Shown: positions 25,645-34,652 of the stretch, one piece after another
Layout: each line of letters opens with the position of its first letter
Position numbering within the stretch: the first letter of the stretch is position 1
Assembly (NCBI RefSeq): GCF_019396385.1
Contig: NZ_JAHKRN010000001.1
Span: 186,001 to 250,000 of the forward strand
DNA from: Nonomuraea harbinensis
GTDB lineage: Bacteria; Actinomycetota; Actinomycetes; Streptosporangiales; Streptosporangiaceae
Length of the DNA: 64,000 nt
Reading direction: 5' to 3'
Notes under the pieces: generated by a model
The model's input: only the letters and a program-made list of their open reading frames with translations
Database searches by the model: none
Told to the model about the DNA's origin: nothing
Program-made: the position numbers and the translations under genes

Positions 25645-26646
25645 GTGCACGTCGGATTCACCATGGACATGCGCAACCCGCACGGGCGGCCGTGGCGCGA
25701 CCACTGGGAGGACTGCCTCCACCTCATGTGCGAGGCCGAGGCCATGGGCTTCGACTACGTCATGGTGCAGGAGCACTTCTTCCAGCCGGACGGGTACGCG
25801 CCGTCCGTGCCGATCTTCCTCACCATGCTGGCGGAGCGCACCAGGACCATCAGGATCGGCTCGTACGTCTACATCCTCCCGCTGCACCACGCGGCCATGC
25901 TGGCGCAGGAGACGGCGGTCCTCGACCACGTGTCCGAGGGCCGGCTGGACGTGACGGTCGGCTCCGGCCACAGCGCCGCCGAGTACCACGCGCTCGGCTA
26001 CTCGCCCAAGACCAGGCCGTCCCGCATGCAGGAGGGCCTGGAGGTGCTCAAGCTGGCCTGGACCCAGCGGCCCTTCAGCTACAGCGGCCGCTACTACGAC
26101 CTCAAGGACGTCACCGTCGCCCCCGCGCCGCTGCAGCAGCCGCACCCGCCGCTCTGGGTGGCCGCCACCGCGCCGCCCGCCGCCCGCCGCGCCGGCAGGA
26201 TGGGCGCCAACCTGCACGGCGCCTCCGTGGACCCCGAGTTCCACCAGGCCTACTTCGAGGGCCTGGCCGAGGCCGGCGTCGAGCGCGACCAGGTGCGCGT
26301 GTCGAACCCGTGGGCGATCACCGTCACCGACGAGAACCCCGACGCCGTCTGGGAACGCCGCAAGGACCTCATCTTCGAGCGCTGGGACTTCTACCGGCGC
26401 ATCCGCGACGAGATGGGCGACCCCGACCTGCAGTACGGTCTCGCGCCGACCCCCGAGGCCTACCGCGACTACGAGATCATCGGCGACGCCGACACCGTGA
26501 TCGGGACGCTGGAGGGCCTGGTCAAGGGCCTGCCGCTGACCGACATCGTGCACTCCGGCCCGGCGGGCGGCACGCCGCCCGAGGAGGCGTACGAGGACCT
26601 CAAACGGTTCGCCGACCGCGTGCTGCCGACGCTCAAGAGCTGGTAG
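25645..26646 (+). CDS. Luciferase-like (LLM class) flavin-dependent monooxygenase
   Basis: A 333-residue TIM-barrel protein of the bacterial-luciferase family. The opening FTMDMRNPHGRPWRDHWEDC, the segment VMVQEHFFQPDGYAPS and the flavin-binding LDVTVGSGHSAAEYHALG are characteristic. Members use FMNH2 or F420 from a separate reductase to oxidise aldehydes, ketones (Baeyer-Villiger) or other carbon compounds; none is encoded next to it. The GTG follows GAGGAGAG. Together with the amidohydrolase, it suggests oxidative ring opening followed by hydrolysis, before CoA-dependent steps. The gene ends at a strong terminator. Confidence 0.88.
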   Translation: MHVGFTMDMRNPHGRPWRDHWEDCLHLMCEAEAMGFDYVMVQEHFFQPDGYAPSVPIFLTMLAERTRTIRIGSYVYILPLHHAAMLAQETAVLDHVSEGRLDVTVGSGHSAAEYHALGYSPKTRPSRMQEGLEVLKLAWTQRPFSYSGRYYDLKDVTVAPAPLQQPHPPLWVAATAPPAARRAGRMGANLHGASVDPEFHQAYFEGLAEAGVERDQVRVSNPWAITVTDENPDAVWERRKDLIFERWDFYRRIRDEMGDPDLQYGLAPTPEAYRDYEIIGDADTVIGTLEGLVKGLPLTDIVHSGPAGGTPPEEAYEDLKRFADRVLPTLKSW

Positions 26647-26653
26647 CCGACGC

Positions 26654-26688
26654 CCGCCCCCTCCGGTTCTGCGCTCCGGAGGGGGCGG
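26654..26688. terminator. Bidirectional intrinsic terminator
   Basis: A 13-bp stem (CCGCCCCCTCCGG-type arms at 26654-26666 and 26676-26688, one position approximate) with a 9-base loop, followed by CCCCTTTT. It separates the luciferase-like gene from the convergent MaoC gene, which ends at 26696. Confidence 0.8.
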
Positions 26689-26695
26689 CCCCTTT

Positions 26696-27157
26696 TCAGC
26701 CCTGCGGGTAGTAGAGCGAGATCGTCTCGGCCACGCAGGCAGGTTTCGTCCCGCCCTCGATCTCCATCGTCGAGCCCAGCACGGCCATGACGCCGCCGTT
26801 GGACTCCTTGGCCTCCCGTAGCTCGGTGGTGACCCGCACCCGCGAGCCGACCGGCACCGGGCTGGGGAAGCGCACCTTGTTCAGCCCGTAGTTGACCGAC
26901 ATCCGCAGGCCCTCGATCCGGTAGATCGTGCCGACCAGGACCGGCAGCAGCGACAGCGACAGGTAGCCGTGCGCGATCGTGGTGCCGAACGGCCCCTCCG
27001 CGGCTCGTACCGGATCGACGTGGATCCACTGGTGGTCGCCGGTGGCGTCGGCGAACGTGCCGACCCGCTCCTGACCGATCTCCAGCCAGTCACTGGTGCC
27101 GAGCGTCTGCCCGGCCTGCGCCGTGAACTCGGCGAGGCTCTCGAAGACGCGCATCAC
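26696..27157 (-). CDS. MaoC-like enoyl-CoA hydratase
   Basis: A 153-residue single hotdog protein. The hydratase 2 motif is complete: FADATGDHQWIHVDP (Asp and His of the catalytic pair), then FGTTIAHGYLSLSL. These proteins add water to enoyl-CoA with R stereochemistry, usually as dimers. The ATG overlaps the end of the SDR gene upstream, so it is translationally coupled to it and is the last gene of a six-gene minus-strand operon starting at 32378. A hydratase plus SDR pair fits hydration followed by oxidation of the hydroxyacyl-CoA. Confidence 0.88.
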   Translation of the reverse strand: MMRVFESLAEFTAQAGQTLGTSDWLEIGQERVGTFADATGDHQWIHVDPVRAAEGPFGTTIAHGYLSLSLLPVLVGTIYRIEGLRMSVNYGLNKVRFPSPVPVGSRVRVTTELREAKESNGGVMAVLGSTMEIEGGTKPACVAETISLYYPQG

Positions 27158-27903
27158 ATGTGCCTCCCGCCGGCGACCTCCACCGTGATGCCGGTGATGA
27201 ACGACGACAGGTCGGAGGCCAGGAAGAGTGCGGCGTTGGCGATGTCCTCCGGCTCGCCGATGCGGCCCAGCGGGATGTTGTCGAGCATCTTCTGCAGCGC
27301 CTCGGGCGGCATGCCGGCGGTCATGGCCGTACGGATCGGGCCGGGCTGGATGGCGTTGACCCGGATCTGGTGGCGGGCGAGCTCGCGGGCGGAGGCCTTG
27401 GTGAGGCCGATCATGCCGGCCTTGGCGGAGCTGTAGTTCGTCTGCCCGAAGTTTCCGGCTTTTCCGGAAATGGAGGAGATGTTGATGATGGCGCCGCGCC
27501 GCTGCTCCCGCATGATCCGCGCCGCGGCCCGGGTGCCCAGCCAGGCCCCGGTCAGGTGGACGTCCACCACCTTCTTGAAGTCCTCCAGGGTCATCTTCGG
27601 CATCGTGGCGTCACGGGTGATGCCGGCGTTGTTGACCATGACGTCCAGCGACCCGAAGGCGTTCTTGCACGCGTCGGCCAGCGCCTCGACGGCCGCCTCG
27701 TCGGTCACGTCGCACGGCACCGCGACCGCCTTCAGGCCCTGGGCCTCCAGGTCGGCGGCCGCCTGCTTGGCACCCTCCGCGTTGACGTCGCTGACCACCA
27801 CGGACGCGCCGTTGCGGGCCAGGACCGTCGCGATCGCCAGGCCGATGCCCTGCGCCGAGCCGGTGACCACGGCCGCGCGGCCTTCGAGCAGGTTCATCTC
27901 CAT
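27154..27903 (-). CDS. SDR, 3-hydroxyacyl-CoA dehydrogenase / FabG-like
   Basis: A 249-residue classical SDR. TGSAQGIG binds the cofactor, NNAG is intact, and the catalytic Ser, Tyr and Lys (NISS, YSSAK) are present. The acidic residue in VVSDVNAEG suggests NAD. Genes in this setting usually oxidise 3-hydroxyacyl-CoA. Three ATGs lie close together (27909, 27903, 27897); the one at 27903 has the best distance from GAAGAGG. It overlaps the downstream MaoC start (ATGA) and lies about 50 bases after the crotonase gene. Confidence 0.88.
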   Translation of the reverse strand: MEMNLLEGRAAVVTGSAQGIGLAIATVLARNGASVVVSDVNAEGAKQAAADLEAQGLKAVAVPCDVTDEAAVEALADACKNAFGSLDVMVNNAGITRDATMPKMTLEDFKKVVDVHLTGAWLGTRAAARIMREQRRGAIINISSISGKAGNFGQTNYSSAKAGMIGLTKASARELARHQIRVNAIQPGPIRTAMTAGMPPEALQKMLDNIPLGRIGEPEDIANAALFLASDLSSFITGITVEVAGGRHM

Positions 27904-27952
27904 ACCCATCCTCTTCTCTCTTTCAGCCCAGCGGGTCGATCGTGCTCGTGCT

Positions 27953-28744
27953 TCACTCAGCCCAGCGGGGTTCGCGCTTCTCGACGAAGGCGAGGGGGCC
28001 CTCGCTCTGGTCATGATGCCCCCACATGCCCACGAGGTGCTGGGTGCCCACCTTGCAGGCGTCCGTCAGCCCCAGCTCCAGCGCCGCCCACAGGGCCTTC
28101 TTGGTGGCGGCCATCGCGGCGGGGGAGTTGCGTGCGACCTTCTCTGCCAGCTCCTGCGCGGCCTCGCGCAGCTGCTCCGGCGGGTCCACGACCTGGCTGA
28201 CCAGGCCCAGTTCGAGGGCGCGCTGGGCGGACATCCGCTCGTGCGACCCGACCAGCGCCATCCGCATCACCGCCTCGAACGGGATCTTCTTGGCCAGCCC
28301 GATCATCTCGATGGCGGTCACCTGGCCGACGCTCACGTGCGGGTCGAAGAACGTGGCGTCGGACGCGGCGATCACGATGTCGGCGTCGGCCACGAAGTGC
28401 AGCCCGCCGCCGGCGCAGATGCCGTTCACGGCGGCGATGACCGGTTTGGAGACGTTCTGGTGCCAGGAGGTGAAGTGCAGGTCGAAGTTCATCAGGCTGT
28501 CCTGGTAGCGCTGCATGCCCACACCGTCACCGGCTATCTCCGCGAGGTCCGCCCCCGTCTGGAAGGCGCGGCCCTCACCGGTGTGCACGATCACCCGGAC
28601 CGACGGGTCCCGGTCCAGCTCCAGCCAGGCCTCGGCCAGCTCGTCGCGCATCGCGTTGTTCATCGCGTTCAGCACGCCGGGGCGGGCGTTGATCAGCCAG
28701 CCGACGCGGCCGTGCCGCTCCACCTTGATGGTCTCGTACGTCAT
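27953..28744 (-). CDS. Crotonase (enoyl-CoA hydratase/isomerase) family protein, His/His variant
   Basis: A 263-residue crotonase-fold protein. The oxyanion-hole elements are present (FQTGADLAEI near 61-70 and CAGGG at 110-114). The two catalytic glutamates of enoyl-CoA hydratase are replaced: His116 stands in GGGLHF and His136 in DPHVSVG. It is therefore unlikely to be an ordinary hydratase and may carry out another crotonase reaction such as C-C bond hydrolysis or isomerisation. A paralogue at 32453 has the same residues. It is part of the minus-strand operon with a dehydrogenase and a CoA-transferase. Confidence 0.85.
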   Translation of the reverse strand: MTYETIKVERHGRVGWLINARPGVLNAMNNAMRDELAEAWLELDRDPSVRVIVHTGEGRAFQTGADLAEIAGDGVGMQRYQDSLMNFDLHFTSWHQNVSKPVIAAVNGICAGGGLHFVADADIVIAASDATFFDPHVSVGQVTAIEMIGLAKKIPFEAVMRMALVGSHERMSAQRALELGLVSQVVDPPEQLREAAQELAEKVARNSPAAMAATKKALWAALELGLTDACKVGTQHLVGMWGHHDQSEGPLAFVEKREPRWAE

Positions 28745-28762
28745 GCTCGTGTCCCTCTCGTG

Positions 28763-29908
28763 TCAGACGACCTCGCGCTCGAGCATCCCGGCGAGCGCGG
28801 TCACGTGCTCGCCGGCCTCCCCGAGCAGGTGAGCGCTCGTACGCGCCCGCTTGAAGTAGAGGTGGGCGTCATGCTCCCAGGTGAAGCCGACGCCGCCGTG
28901 CAGCTGGATCGTCTGGGCGGTGACCCAGGACGCGGCCTTGCCCGCCATGAGCGCGGCCACCCGCGAGTCCCGCGCGAGCGCCGGGCCCTCCGAGCGGGTC
29001 GCCGTGTAGACGGCGGAGCGCGCGGACTCGACCTTGATCAGCGCGTCGGCGAGCCGCTCCTTGATGACCTGGAACGAGCCGATCGGGCGGGCGAACTGGA
29101 TGCGCGTCTTCGCGTACTCGACCGTCATGTCCAGGCACCGCTGCGCGACCCCGGTCTGCTCGGCCGCGAGCAACGCCCGCGACACGTCGGCGGCCCCGGC
29201 CAGCTCGCTTGTGCACCCGACCGGTCCGACGCGCACGGCCGGCGTGCCGTCGAACTTCACCCGCGCCATCTTCCTGGTCAGATCCAGCGTGACCAGCGAC
29301 TCCACGCCCACCCCCGGATGCGCGTCGCGCCCGTCCGGGCCCCCCGCTGGAGCCGTGGCGCGCTCGACCGCGAACACGGCTGGTCCGTCGGGTGTGTTCG
29401 CGACGACCAGCAGCAGGTCCGCCGTGGCGCCGTCGACGACGTGGGTCTTGGCGCCGTCGAGCCGCCAGCCGTCGCCGTCGCGGCGGGCGGTGGTGCGGAT
29501 CGCCTCGACGTCCCAGCGGGCGCCGGCCTCGGCCAGCGCGACGGTGGCGGTCAGGTCGCCGCTCGCGATGCGCGGCCCGTACGCGTCGAGCGCGGCGTCG
29601 TCGCCGAGCGCGAGCAGCAGTGGCACGGCCAGCACCGACGTGCCGAACAGCGGCGAGCAGGCCAGCCAGGCACCGCACTCCTCGGCGGCCACGGCGAACT
29701 CCGCCGCGCCGAGCCCGCTGCCGCCACACCGCTCAGGCAGCATCAGACCGGGCAGGTCGAGCTGCACCAGGGCACGCCACGTGGGCTCGTCCCACCCACT
29801 CCCGGTCAGCATCGCCGCCCTGACCCGGGCCGAGGTGCTGACCTGCGACAGCGCGCCCCGCACGCTCTCGCGGAACTCCTCAAGGTCCTCTTCGGAGGTA
29901 ACGGTCAC
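28763..29908 (-). CDS. Acyl-CoA dehydrogenase, beta-subunit-like
   Basis: A 381-residue acyl-CoA dehydrogenase-fold protein. It has the C-terminal flavin/helical motif QLHGGVGFTWEHDAHLYFKR found in the second subunit of heterotetrameric dehydrogenases (as in actinobacterial steroid side-chain enzymes), and lacks the EGT glutamate near the C-terminus. The middle domain is shorter and less conserved than in the gene at 23498. A partner subunit is expected; the dehydrogenase at 33295, divergently transcribed from the same promoter region, is the best candidate. Its start overlaps the CoA-transferase stop (ATGA). Confidence 0.85.
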   Translation of the reverse strand: MTVTSEEDLEEFRESVRGALSQVSTSARVRAAMLTGSGWDEPTWRALVQLDLPGLMLPERCGGSGLGAAEFAVAAEECGAWLACSPLFGTSVLAVPLLLALGDDAALDAYGPRIASGDLTATVALAEAGARWDVEAIRTTARRDGDGWRLDGAKTHVVDGATADLLLVVANTPDGPAVFAVERATAPAGGPDGRDAHPGVGVESLVTLDLTRKMARVKFDGTPAVRVGPVGCTSELAGAADVSRALLAAEQTGVAQRCLDMTVEYAKTRIQFARPIGSFQVIKERLADALIKVESARSAVYTATRSEGPALARDSRVAALMAGKAASWVTAQTIQLHGGVGFTWEHDAHLYFKRARTSAHLLGEAGEHVTALAGMLEREVV

Positions 29909-31107
29909 GGCCTCTCCTCACTCGTCCGGACGGCGCCCTCGGCGCGCAGCTTCGCGATGGCCGCCGCGTCGTACCCCAGCTCCCGCAGCACCGCCTCGGT
30001 GTGCTCGCCCAGGCCCGGGACCGGGCCGGCGGGGGGTTGCCAGGCCGCGGTCACCGGAGGGGGGAGCGGGGCGGAGACCGGGCCGGCGGGGGCGGGCACG
30101 GTCAGCCAGCGGTCGCGGGCCACGAGCTGGGGGTGGTCGACGACGGCGGCCAGGTCGTTGACGAGCCCGCAGCCGATCCCGGCCGCGTGCAGGGCGGCCA
30201 CGGCGCGGTCGGCGTCCATGGCCCCGATGGCGTCCGCCACCAGCCCGTCGATGACGGCGCGGTGCGCGACGCGCGCCTGGTTGGTGGCGTACCGGGGGTC
30301 GTCGGCCAGCTCCGGCCGCCCCAGCACCGACGCGGCCAGCTTGGCCCACTCGCGGTCGTTCTGCACGCTCACCGTGACCAGCCGCCCGTCGGCCGCCCGG
30401 TAGGCGTCGTACGGCGCGATGGCCGGATGGCTCATCCCCGGGGCGAGCGCGGGTTGGGTGCCGTGTCTGCGCACCACCAGCGGGTACCCCATCCAGTCGG
30501 CCATCGCGTCCAGCATGGACACCTCCAGCACGCACCCCTCGCCGGTGGCGGAACGCCGCAGCAGCGCCGCCAGCACGCTGGAGAAGGCGAACATGCCCGC
30601 CGCGATGTCGGCCACCGAGATGCCCGGCTTGACCGGCTCCTCCGGGCTGCCGGTGATCGCCGTCAGCCCGGACTCCGCCTGGACCAGCAGGTCGTACGCC
30701 TTGCGCCCGTCGTAGGGCCCGCCGGTGCCGTACCCGGAGATCTCACACACCACCAGCCGCGGGTGGACGGCGCGCAGCGACGCGCCGTCCAGCCTCAGCC
30801 GGGCGGCCGCCCCCGGCACCAGGTTGTGCGTGAACACGTCGGCCCTGGCCAGCAGCTCGCCGACGACCCGCCGGCCCCCGGGCGTCTTGACGTCCAGGGC
30901 CAGCGACTCCTTGTTCCTGTTGGCCCAGGCGAAGTGCGCCCCGGTGCCGTTGGCGTGGGTGTCGAAGGCCCGGGCGAAGTCGCCGCCGTCGGGCCGCTCC
31001 ACCTTGATCACCCGCGCGCCCAGGTCGGCGAGCTGGCGGGTGGCGTACGGGGCGGACACGGCCTGCTCCATCGAGACGACCAGCACGCCGTCGAGCGGCC
31101 TGGTCAT
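29905..31107 (-). CDS. CaiB/BaiF (family III) CoA-transferase
   Basis: A 400-residue family III CoA-transferase. The N-terminal region shows the usual QLADLGARVIKVERPDGGD, and the catalytic aspartate lies in KAYDLLVQAESG (Asp139), followed by the conserved PVKPGISVADIAAG. Such enzymes move CoA between carboxylic acids and make the acyl-CoA substrate without ATP. The ATG at 31107 overlaps the end of the upstream hotdog gene, and the stop overlaps the dehydrogenase start, so three genes are coupled. It offers a second activation route beside the AMP-forming ligases. Confidence 0.9.
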   Translation of the reverse strand: MTRPLDGVLVVSMEQAVSAPYATRQLADLGARVIKVERPDGGDFARAFDTHANGTGAHFAWANRNKESLALDVKTPGGRRVVGELLARADVFTHNLVPGAAARLRLDGASLRAVHPRLVVCEISGYGTGGPYDGRKAYDLLVQAESGLTAITGSPEEPVKPGISVADIAAGMFAFSSVLAALLRRSATGEGCVLEVSMLDAMADWMGYPLVVRRHGTQPALAPGMSHPAIAPYDAYRAADGRLVTVSVQNDREWAKLAASVLGRPELADDPRYATNQARVAHRAVIDGLVADAIGAMDADRAVAALHAAGIGCGLVNDLAAVVDHPQLVARDRWLTVPAPAGPVSAPLPPPVTAAWQPPAGPVPGLGEHTEAVLRELGYDAAAIAKLRAEGAVRTSEERP

Positions 31108-32378
31108 GTCCGGGAGAAGTGCCGGATCGCGGCCTGCAGGGTGCCGTCGAGCGTGGTCGCGCCGCCCATCGGCTCGGGCAGGGCGACGGGGCCGTGCTCG
31201 CGGCTCGGCAGCAGGATGGTGGCGGTGGCCGGCGCGGTGACCTCGCCGCGCTGGTTGGTGGCGGCCAGCTCCAGGTCCACGGCCGGGTGGACGCCGTTGC
31301 CGTCCTCCATGAGGTGCTTGCGCACCACCTTGCCGGTGATCCACTGAGCGTCGCCGACGTAGTTGAACTTGCGGAACTCCACCCGGATCCGCCACAGCCA
31401 GGCGTCGTCGCCCATCCAGTCGGTGCAGGCGTGGATCATCCACGTCTCGCGCATCCGCCCGTAGTCGAAGGTGGTCGGGTTGCCGGAGCGGCGGGCGAAC
31501 TCGGGGTCCCAGTGGACCCGCTGCATCGCGTCCCACACGCCCAGGTCGTCGCGGTGGTAGAAGCGCGGGATGCGCTGCCGGTTGCGGTGGCCCAGCCGCA
31601 GCGGCGCGACCCCGTACACGCCCATCCCCATGCCGGTGTGCCAGCAGACCATGTCCGTCACCGTCAGCGGGCCCTTGACCAGCGGGGCGATCTCCTCGCC
31701 CTCCTCGACGTCCTCGAACCAGCGCGGCTCCGCGCCGCGCGCCCGCTCGGCGGCGTACTGGGCGTCGATCTCGGCGATCTTCTCCTCGGTCCACGGCTCG
31801 ATCGCGACGTCGTCGTACTTCTTGCGCTTGCGCGCCTCGTCACGCTCGGTACGGATCATCAGCCGGTACTGGCCGGCCAGCGGGGTGCCGTCGGCGGTGG
31901 CGAAGACGTTGGCGTTCCACTCGTGCACGGCCCGGCCGCTGAACTCGCTGGGCTTGTCGAGCACGCCCACGAGCGCGTTGCGCCGGTGCACGGCCCGGCC
32001 TTCGTAGAGCGGGTTCCACCACTCGCGCTCGCAGGCCGAGTAGAAGGCGTGCACGCCGCGCAGCGGGTCGCCCCTGACCTCGTCCTGCCTGGCCAGGTCG
32101 GCCTCGGTGAGCACGTCCTCGCCGATCAGGCTGTCGCCGCCGACCAGCGGGAACGGGGCGATGGGCTGCCCCCAGCGGGAGCGGGCGGCGTGGTCGGGGT
32201 CGCACCACAGCGGGTTGTCGTCGCCGTACGCGCGGGCCACGATCCGGAACGCGTCGGTGCCCGGACGCAGGTAGTGGGGCGGGACGGGGTTGGGCTGGGG
32301 GATGCCGATGCGTGCCCGCAGCGCCTCCACCCCCTCGTCCGTGATCCGGGGGCGGGTCTTCTCTTCCGTCGGAGCCAT
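31104..32378 (-). CDS. Large double-hotdog acyl dehydratase-like protein
   Basis: A 424-residue protein with an N-terminal FAS1-like dehydratase/hotdog half (about 30-200: VARAYGDDNPLWCDPDHAARSRWG, which resembles the MaoC catalytic segment) and a C-terminal hotdog half (about 225-420: GPLTVTDMVCWHTGMG and ITGKVVRKHLMEDG). It is longer than usual MaoC proteins. Related proteins act in steroid and mesaconyl-CoA type pathways. It is the first gene of the minus-strand operon, divergent from a crotonase gene, and its promoter is in the AT-rich patch near 32415. Confidence 0.78.
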   Translation of the reverse strand: MAPTEEKTRPRITDEGVEALRARIGIPQPNPVPPHYLRPGTDAFRIVARAYGDDNPLWCDPDHAARSRWGQPIAPFPLVGGDSLIGEDVLTEADLARQDEVRGDPLRGVHAFYSACEREWWNPLYEGRAVHRRNALVGVLDKPSEFSGRAVHEWNANVFATADGTPLAGQYRLMIRTERDEARKRKKYDDVAIEPWTEEKIAEIDAQYAAERARGAEPRWFEDVEEGEEIAPLVKGPLTVTDMVCWHTGMGMGVYGVAPLRLGHRNRQRIPRFYHRDDLGVWDAMQRVHWDPEFARRSGNPTTFDYGRMRETWMIHACTDWMGDDAWLWRIRVEFRKFNYVGDAQWITGKVVRKHLMEDGNGVHPAVDLELAATNQRGEVTAPATATILLPSREHGPVALPEPMGGATTLDGTLQAAIRHFSRT

Positions 32379-32413
32379 GTAACCTGTCCGCCTTCTCTCG
32401 CCTTTTCTTTGCT

Positions 32414-32427
32414 ATCTTATATATAAC
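32414..32427 (+). promoter_or_regulatory. AT-rich divergent promoter with palindrome
   Basis: TTATATATAA (32417-32426) is a perfect palindrome, part of ATCTTATATATAAC, whose left half matches the operator-like motif seen at other operons. TATAAC at 32422-32427 could be the -10 element for the plus-strand crotonase gene, and the minus-strand operon starts at 32378. Confidence 0.4.
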
Positions 32428-32452
32428 TATGGCAGAGGGAACAGGGGGTCGG

Positions 32453-33298
32453 ATGGCGTACGAGACGCTGGCGGTCGAGCGCCGCGGCCCGGTCGGCTGG
32501 CTGGAGTTCGACCGGCCGCGGGCGGGCAACGCCATGGACGCCGTGATGATGGCCGAGCTGCCGCTCGCCTGGCGCGAGCTGGACGCCGACGACGACGTAC
32601 GCTGCATCGTCGTCACCGGCCGCGGCCGTGCCTTCCAGACGGGGCTTGACATGGCCGCGCTCGCCCGCGATCCCGCCAGCCTGCGCGAGTCGAGCCGCCG
32701 CACCCGTGCCGGCGAGCTGGAGCTGACCGGCTGGCATCTCGGCGTCCGCACCCCCGTGGTTGCTGCGGTCAACGGCGTCTGCGCGGGCGGCGGGCTGCAC
32801 TTCGTGGTCGACGCCGACATCGTCCTGGCCTCCGCTTCCGCCACCTTCCTCGACCCGCACGTCAGCGTCGGCCAGGTCAGCGCCTGGGAGGCGATCGGCC
32901 TGGTGCGCCGGATCTCCGCCACGGCCGCCGCCCGGCTCGCGTTGATCGGCGTCCACGAGCGGCTCGACGCGGCGCGCGCGTACCAGCTCGGCCTGGTCGG
33001 CGAGGTCGTCGAGCCCGACGCCCTGCGCGACGCGGCCCAGCGGGTCGCCGAGACCGTGGCCGCCGCCGACCCCGCGCACGCCCGCGCGCTCAAGCAGGCC
33101 CTCTGGCGCGCCCAGGAACTCGGCCGCACCGCCGCCCGCACGGAGGCCGCCCGCGCGGAGGCCCACGTGGAGGCCGCCAGCCTGGAGGCCGCCCGCACGC
33201 AGGCTCGCCCGGGGTCCGGCCGTGCTGAGGCAGGGCCTTTTGACGCCATTCGCTCTCAGGGCGCGAGCCCTCACGCTGACGGGGAGATCCACCCATGA
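32453..33298 (+). CDS. Crotonase family protein, His/His variant with Ala/Glu tail
   Basis: A 281-residue crotonase-fold protein, paralogous to the one at 27953 (both begin MAYET/MTYET and share the core). Oxyanion-hole segments are intact, but the catalytic glutamates are replaced by His116 (GGGLHF) and His136 (DPHVSVG). The C-terminus is unusual: after LWRAQELG the expected closing helix is replaced by an EAA-type repeat (about 225-250) and a polar tail. The ATG at 32453 follows CAGGGGG; another ATG at 32429 lies within the likely promoter. The stop overlaps the next start (ATGA). Confidence 0.85.
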   Translation: MAYETLAVERRGPVGWLEFDRPRAGNAMDAVMMAELPLAWRELDADDDVRCIVVTGRGRAFQTGLDMAALARDPASLRESSRRTRAGELELTGWHLGVRTPVVAAVNGVCAGGGLHFVVDADIVLASASATFLDPHVSVGQVSAWEAIGLVRRISATAAARLALIGVHERLDAARAYQLGLVGEVVEPDALRDAAQRVAETVAAADPAHARALKQALWRAQELGRTAARTEAARAEAHVEAASLEAARTQARPGSGRAEAGPFDAIRSQGASPHADGEIHP

Positions 33299-34578
33299 CC
33301 GCATTGCCCACCGGCCCGGACGTCACCCCAGGCGAGGCTGTGGAGGCCGCCCGTGGCTGGATCGCGGCCCACCTGCCCACCGCCTGGCGCGAGGCCGGCG
33401 AGCAGGGCGGCCCGCGCGCCGTGCGCACCGTCCGGACCCGCGAGGAGTACCGCGCGTGGTACCCCGAGCTCGGCGCGTCCGGACTGGTCGCGGCCACCTG
33501 GGAGGTCGACTACGGCGGCCTCGGCTGGTCGCGCAAGGCCGCCGTGGCCGCCGACGAGGCGCTGCGCCCCTACCACCTGCCCCGGCTCAACCCGCTCGGC
33601 CTCAACCTGGCCGCCCCCGCCCTGTTCGCCCACGGCACGGAGGAACAACGGCGGCGCTTCCTCAAGCCGATCACCAGGGCCGAGGAGATCTGGTGCCAGC
33701 TCTTCAGCGAGCCAGGCTCCGGCAGCGACCTCGCCTCCCTCTCCACCAGGGCCGAACTTGACGGCGACACCTGGGTCGTGCACGGCCAGAAGGTGTGGAC
33801 CACCTGGGCCGACCAGGCCGACTACGCGGTGCTGCTCGCCCGTACCGACCCCGACGCCCCCAAGCACCAGGGCATCACCTACTTCCTCCTCGCCATGCGC
33901 CAGCCCGGCGTCGAGGTGCGGCCGCTGCCGCACATCGGCGGCGAGGCCGAGTTCTTCGAGGTGTTCTTCGACGGCGCCCGCGTCCCCGACGCGCACCGGC
34001 TCGGCGACCCCGGCAACGGCTGGCGGGTCGCCCAGGCCACCCTCGCCGGCGAGCGCCAGATGGTGTCGGGCGGCGGATCCGTCGGCGTCGACCGCATCGG
34101 CGGCGTCAGCGCCTCGCACCTCGTCCGCCTGGCCCGCCGCCGCACCGAGTCCGGGCTCCCCGGCGGCTGGGACGACCCGCTGGTCCGCGCCCGCATCGTG
34201 GAGCTGTGGTGCGAGGAACAGGTCCGCACCTGGACCAACCGCCGCGTCCGCGCCCGCCAGGCCGGCAACCTGCCCCCCGGCCCGGAGAGCTCGATCGGCA
34301 AGGTCCACGGCACCGACCTCAACCAGCGCATCCAGGAGACGGCCGCCACCCTGTCCGGCGAGGACGCCATCGCCTGGCCAGGCACGGCGTCGTCCCCCGC
34401 CGAGTACTGGGCCTCGATGCCCGCCGAGACCCGGGGCATGCTCCGCAGCCGCGCCAACACCATCGAGGGCGGCACCACCGAGGTCAACAAGAACGTCATC
34501 GCCGAACGCGTGCTCGGCCTCCCCAAGGACTTCGACCCGTACCGCGGCAAGCCCTGGCGCGACCTGCCCCGCAGCTGA
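33295..34578 (+). CDS. Acyl-CoA dehydrogenase, alpha-subunit-like
   Basis: A 427-residue acyl-CoA dehydrogenase. CoA and FAD loops are intact (LFSEPGSGSDLASLSTRAE, VWTTWADQADYAVLL), a glutamate stands in the isovaleryl-type position (LAGERQMVSGG), and the C-terminus has NTIEGGTTEVNKNVIAERVL. It resembles the catalytic subunit of heterotetrameric actinobacterial dehydrogenases and may pair with the beta-like subunit at 28763. It is translationally coupled to the crotonase upstream. Confidence 0.88.
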   Translation: MTALPTGPDVTPGEAVEAARGWIAAHLPTAWREAGEQGGPRAVRTVRTREEYRAWYPELGASGLVAATWEVDYGGLGWSRKAAVAADEALRPYHLPRLNPLGLNLAAPALFAHGTEEQRRRFLKPITRAEEIWCQLFSEPGSGSDLASLSTRAELDGDTWVVHGQKVWTTWADQADYAVLLARTDPDAPKHQGITYFLLAMRQPGVEVRPLPHIGGEAEFFEVFFDGARVPDAHRLGDPGNGWRVAQATLAGERQMVSGGGSVGVDRIGGVSASHLVRLARRRTESGLPGGWDDPLVRARIVELWCEEQVRTWTNRRVRARQAGNLPPGPESSIGKVHGTDLNQRIQETAATLSGEDAIAWPGTASSPAEYWASMPAETRGMLRSRANTIEGGTTEVNKNVIAERVLGLPKDFDPYRGKPWRDLPRS

Positions 34579-34652
34579 CCCGCGCCGCCCAGCCGACGGG
34601 AGTGGACATCCTGCCGCCCGGCAGGCTGAATGGTGGTCAGGGCAACGCATAC

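Noticed and set aside
34610..34625. A terminator (CCTGCC/GGCAGG) after the dehydrogenase at 33295
   Set aside because: Short stem, no T-run, and it may lie within the leader of the next gene.
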